Below are positions 4,966 through 5,661 of a stretch of 5,661 nt of DNA, one piece after another. Each line of letters opens with the position of its first letter. The first letter of the stretch is position 1. The notes beneath the pieces were generated by a model. It ran no database searches and was not told the origin of the DNA. It worked only from the letters and a program-made list of their open reading frames with translations. Source of the DNA: an uncultured Clostridia bacterium (GTDB lineage Bacteria; Bacillota; Clostridia; Oscillospirales; Oscillospiraceae); assembly GCA_945487445.1 (NCBI GenBank), contig CALYTU010000094.1, positions 1 to 5,661 on the forward strand, in the 5' to 3' direction. Both the position numbers and the translations under genes were made by a program.

Positions 4966-5661
4966 TGTATCGGGCGGCGGGATCTGACGGCAGAAGACGT
5001 CAAGTTCTCTCTGGATCGTGCTCGCAACTCCGCAGCTGTCTCCTATATCGTCAACTTTATTGAAGATGTTACTGTCGACGATGAATACACTGTTACAGTG
5101 AAGACGAATGCTCCTTACTCACCGACCCTCCGCAACCTTGCAATTCCCTTTGCGGCGATCGTTCCCAAAGCTGTTGTTGAAGCAGATGAGGACGCCTTCA
5201 TTCTGAACCCCGTTGGCTCCGGTCCGTATTGCTTTGTCGAATGGAAACAGGGCGATCATGTCACACTCAAGGCATTTGATGACTATTACGCCGGTAAGGC
5301 CGCAACGGAAAACCTGATTATGAAGGTCATCCCTGAAACGTCTCAGCGTTCTATCGCTCTGGAAACCGGCGAAATCGATCTGGCCTATGATCTGGCGGTC
5401 AATGACATCCCCAAAATCAATGACAATGATAAGCTGATGGTTTATGAAATTCCGTCTCTCACCTGCTGGTATGTTTCCATGAATATGAACAAAGAACCGT
5501 TCAATAACCCGCTCGTTCGTGAGGCTCTGGCCATGGCAATCGACCGCCAGACCATCATCGACACTATCAACGCAGGCAGTGGCCAGCCCGCCGACGCGAT
5601 CATCGCTCCGGCAGTTTTCGGCTACTACTCTACCGGTGTTCCGATGATGTATGAAAGTGGA
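4966..5661 (+). pseudogene. ABC transporter substrate-binding protein, family 5 (peptide/nickel type), 5' end missing; runs off window
   Basis: The open frame from 4981 (DLTAEDVKFSLDRA...) to the window end gives 227 residues of a family-5 extracellular solute-binding protein, the lipoprotein that delivers oligopeptides or similar ligands to an ABC importer. Counting from that Asp, the recognisable parts are LTAEDVKFSLDRA (2-14), NPVGSGPYCFVEW (76-88), DDYYAGKAATENL (100-112), VIPETSQRSIALETGEIDLA (116-135) and FNNPLVREALAMAIDR (174-189). Family members are about 500-550 aa, and this motif normally lies roughly 100 residues in. The signal peptide, lipobox and first part of lobe I are therefore absent. 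Upstream in frame only CIGRR follows the tnpV stop TAA (4963-4965), with no start codon or ribosome binding site. The C-terminal part continues beyond 5661. Its G+C is lower than that of pckA and cysKE by eye. It is called a pseudogene because no start exists; an assembly join is the alternative. Confidence 0.8.

Noticed and set aside
4588..5661. TnpV-transporter fusion protein
   Set aside because: The frames coincide, but an in-frame TAA at 4963-4965 ends tnpV exactly at the family's normal C-terminus; the shared frame is coincidental.

Overview
The window looks like a chromosomal segment from a Gram-positive, moderately GC-rich gut Clostridia, probably Oscillospiraceae or Ruminococcaceae. 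The basis is AGGAGG-type ribosome binding sites, sigma-A-like promoters, an EpsC-type serine acetyltransferase, a TnpV-family protein and palindromic intergenic repeats of the sort common in those genomes. This assignment is inference from style; no phylogenetic marker is present.

Layout. (1) Positions 1-1442 hold the 3' part of pckA (ATP-dependent PEP carboxykinase, + strand), ending in a strong GC hairpin. (2) Positions 1443-1669 separate convergent genes and contain a 75-bp GC-rich palindromic element and a second, T8-tailed terminator on the + strand. (3) Positions 3462-1670 on the - strand form a two-gene cysteine operon, cysK then cysE/epsC, overlapping by ATGA. CysE makes O-acetylserine and CysK converts it with sulfide to cysteine. 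A plausible double promoter lies at 3665-3698, and nearly all of the roughly 195-nt cysK leader is a long inverted repeat. (4) Positions 3700-4394 are an AT-richer region with no convincing gene. It holds a diverged, oppositely oriented second copy of the cysK-leader repeat, an orphan sigma-A-like promoter followed by a terminator-like hairpin, and a short direct repeat. (5) tRNA-Pro(TGG) lies at 4395-4471 with its own terminator. (6) An orphan tnpV (4588-4965) abuts, within about 15 bases, a substrate-binding-protein gene that lacks its 5' third or so and runs off the window.

Most of the window is ordinary central metabolism. The points worth a second look are the tnpV/transporter junction (element scar, deletion or assembly join), the related pair of palindromic elements, one of which forms the cysK leader, and the unexplained possible short transcript upstream of the tRNA. 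I found no CRISPR array, toxin-antitoxin pair, defence system or other clearly new multi-gene system.
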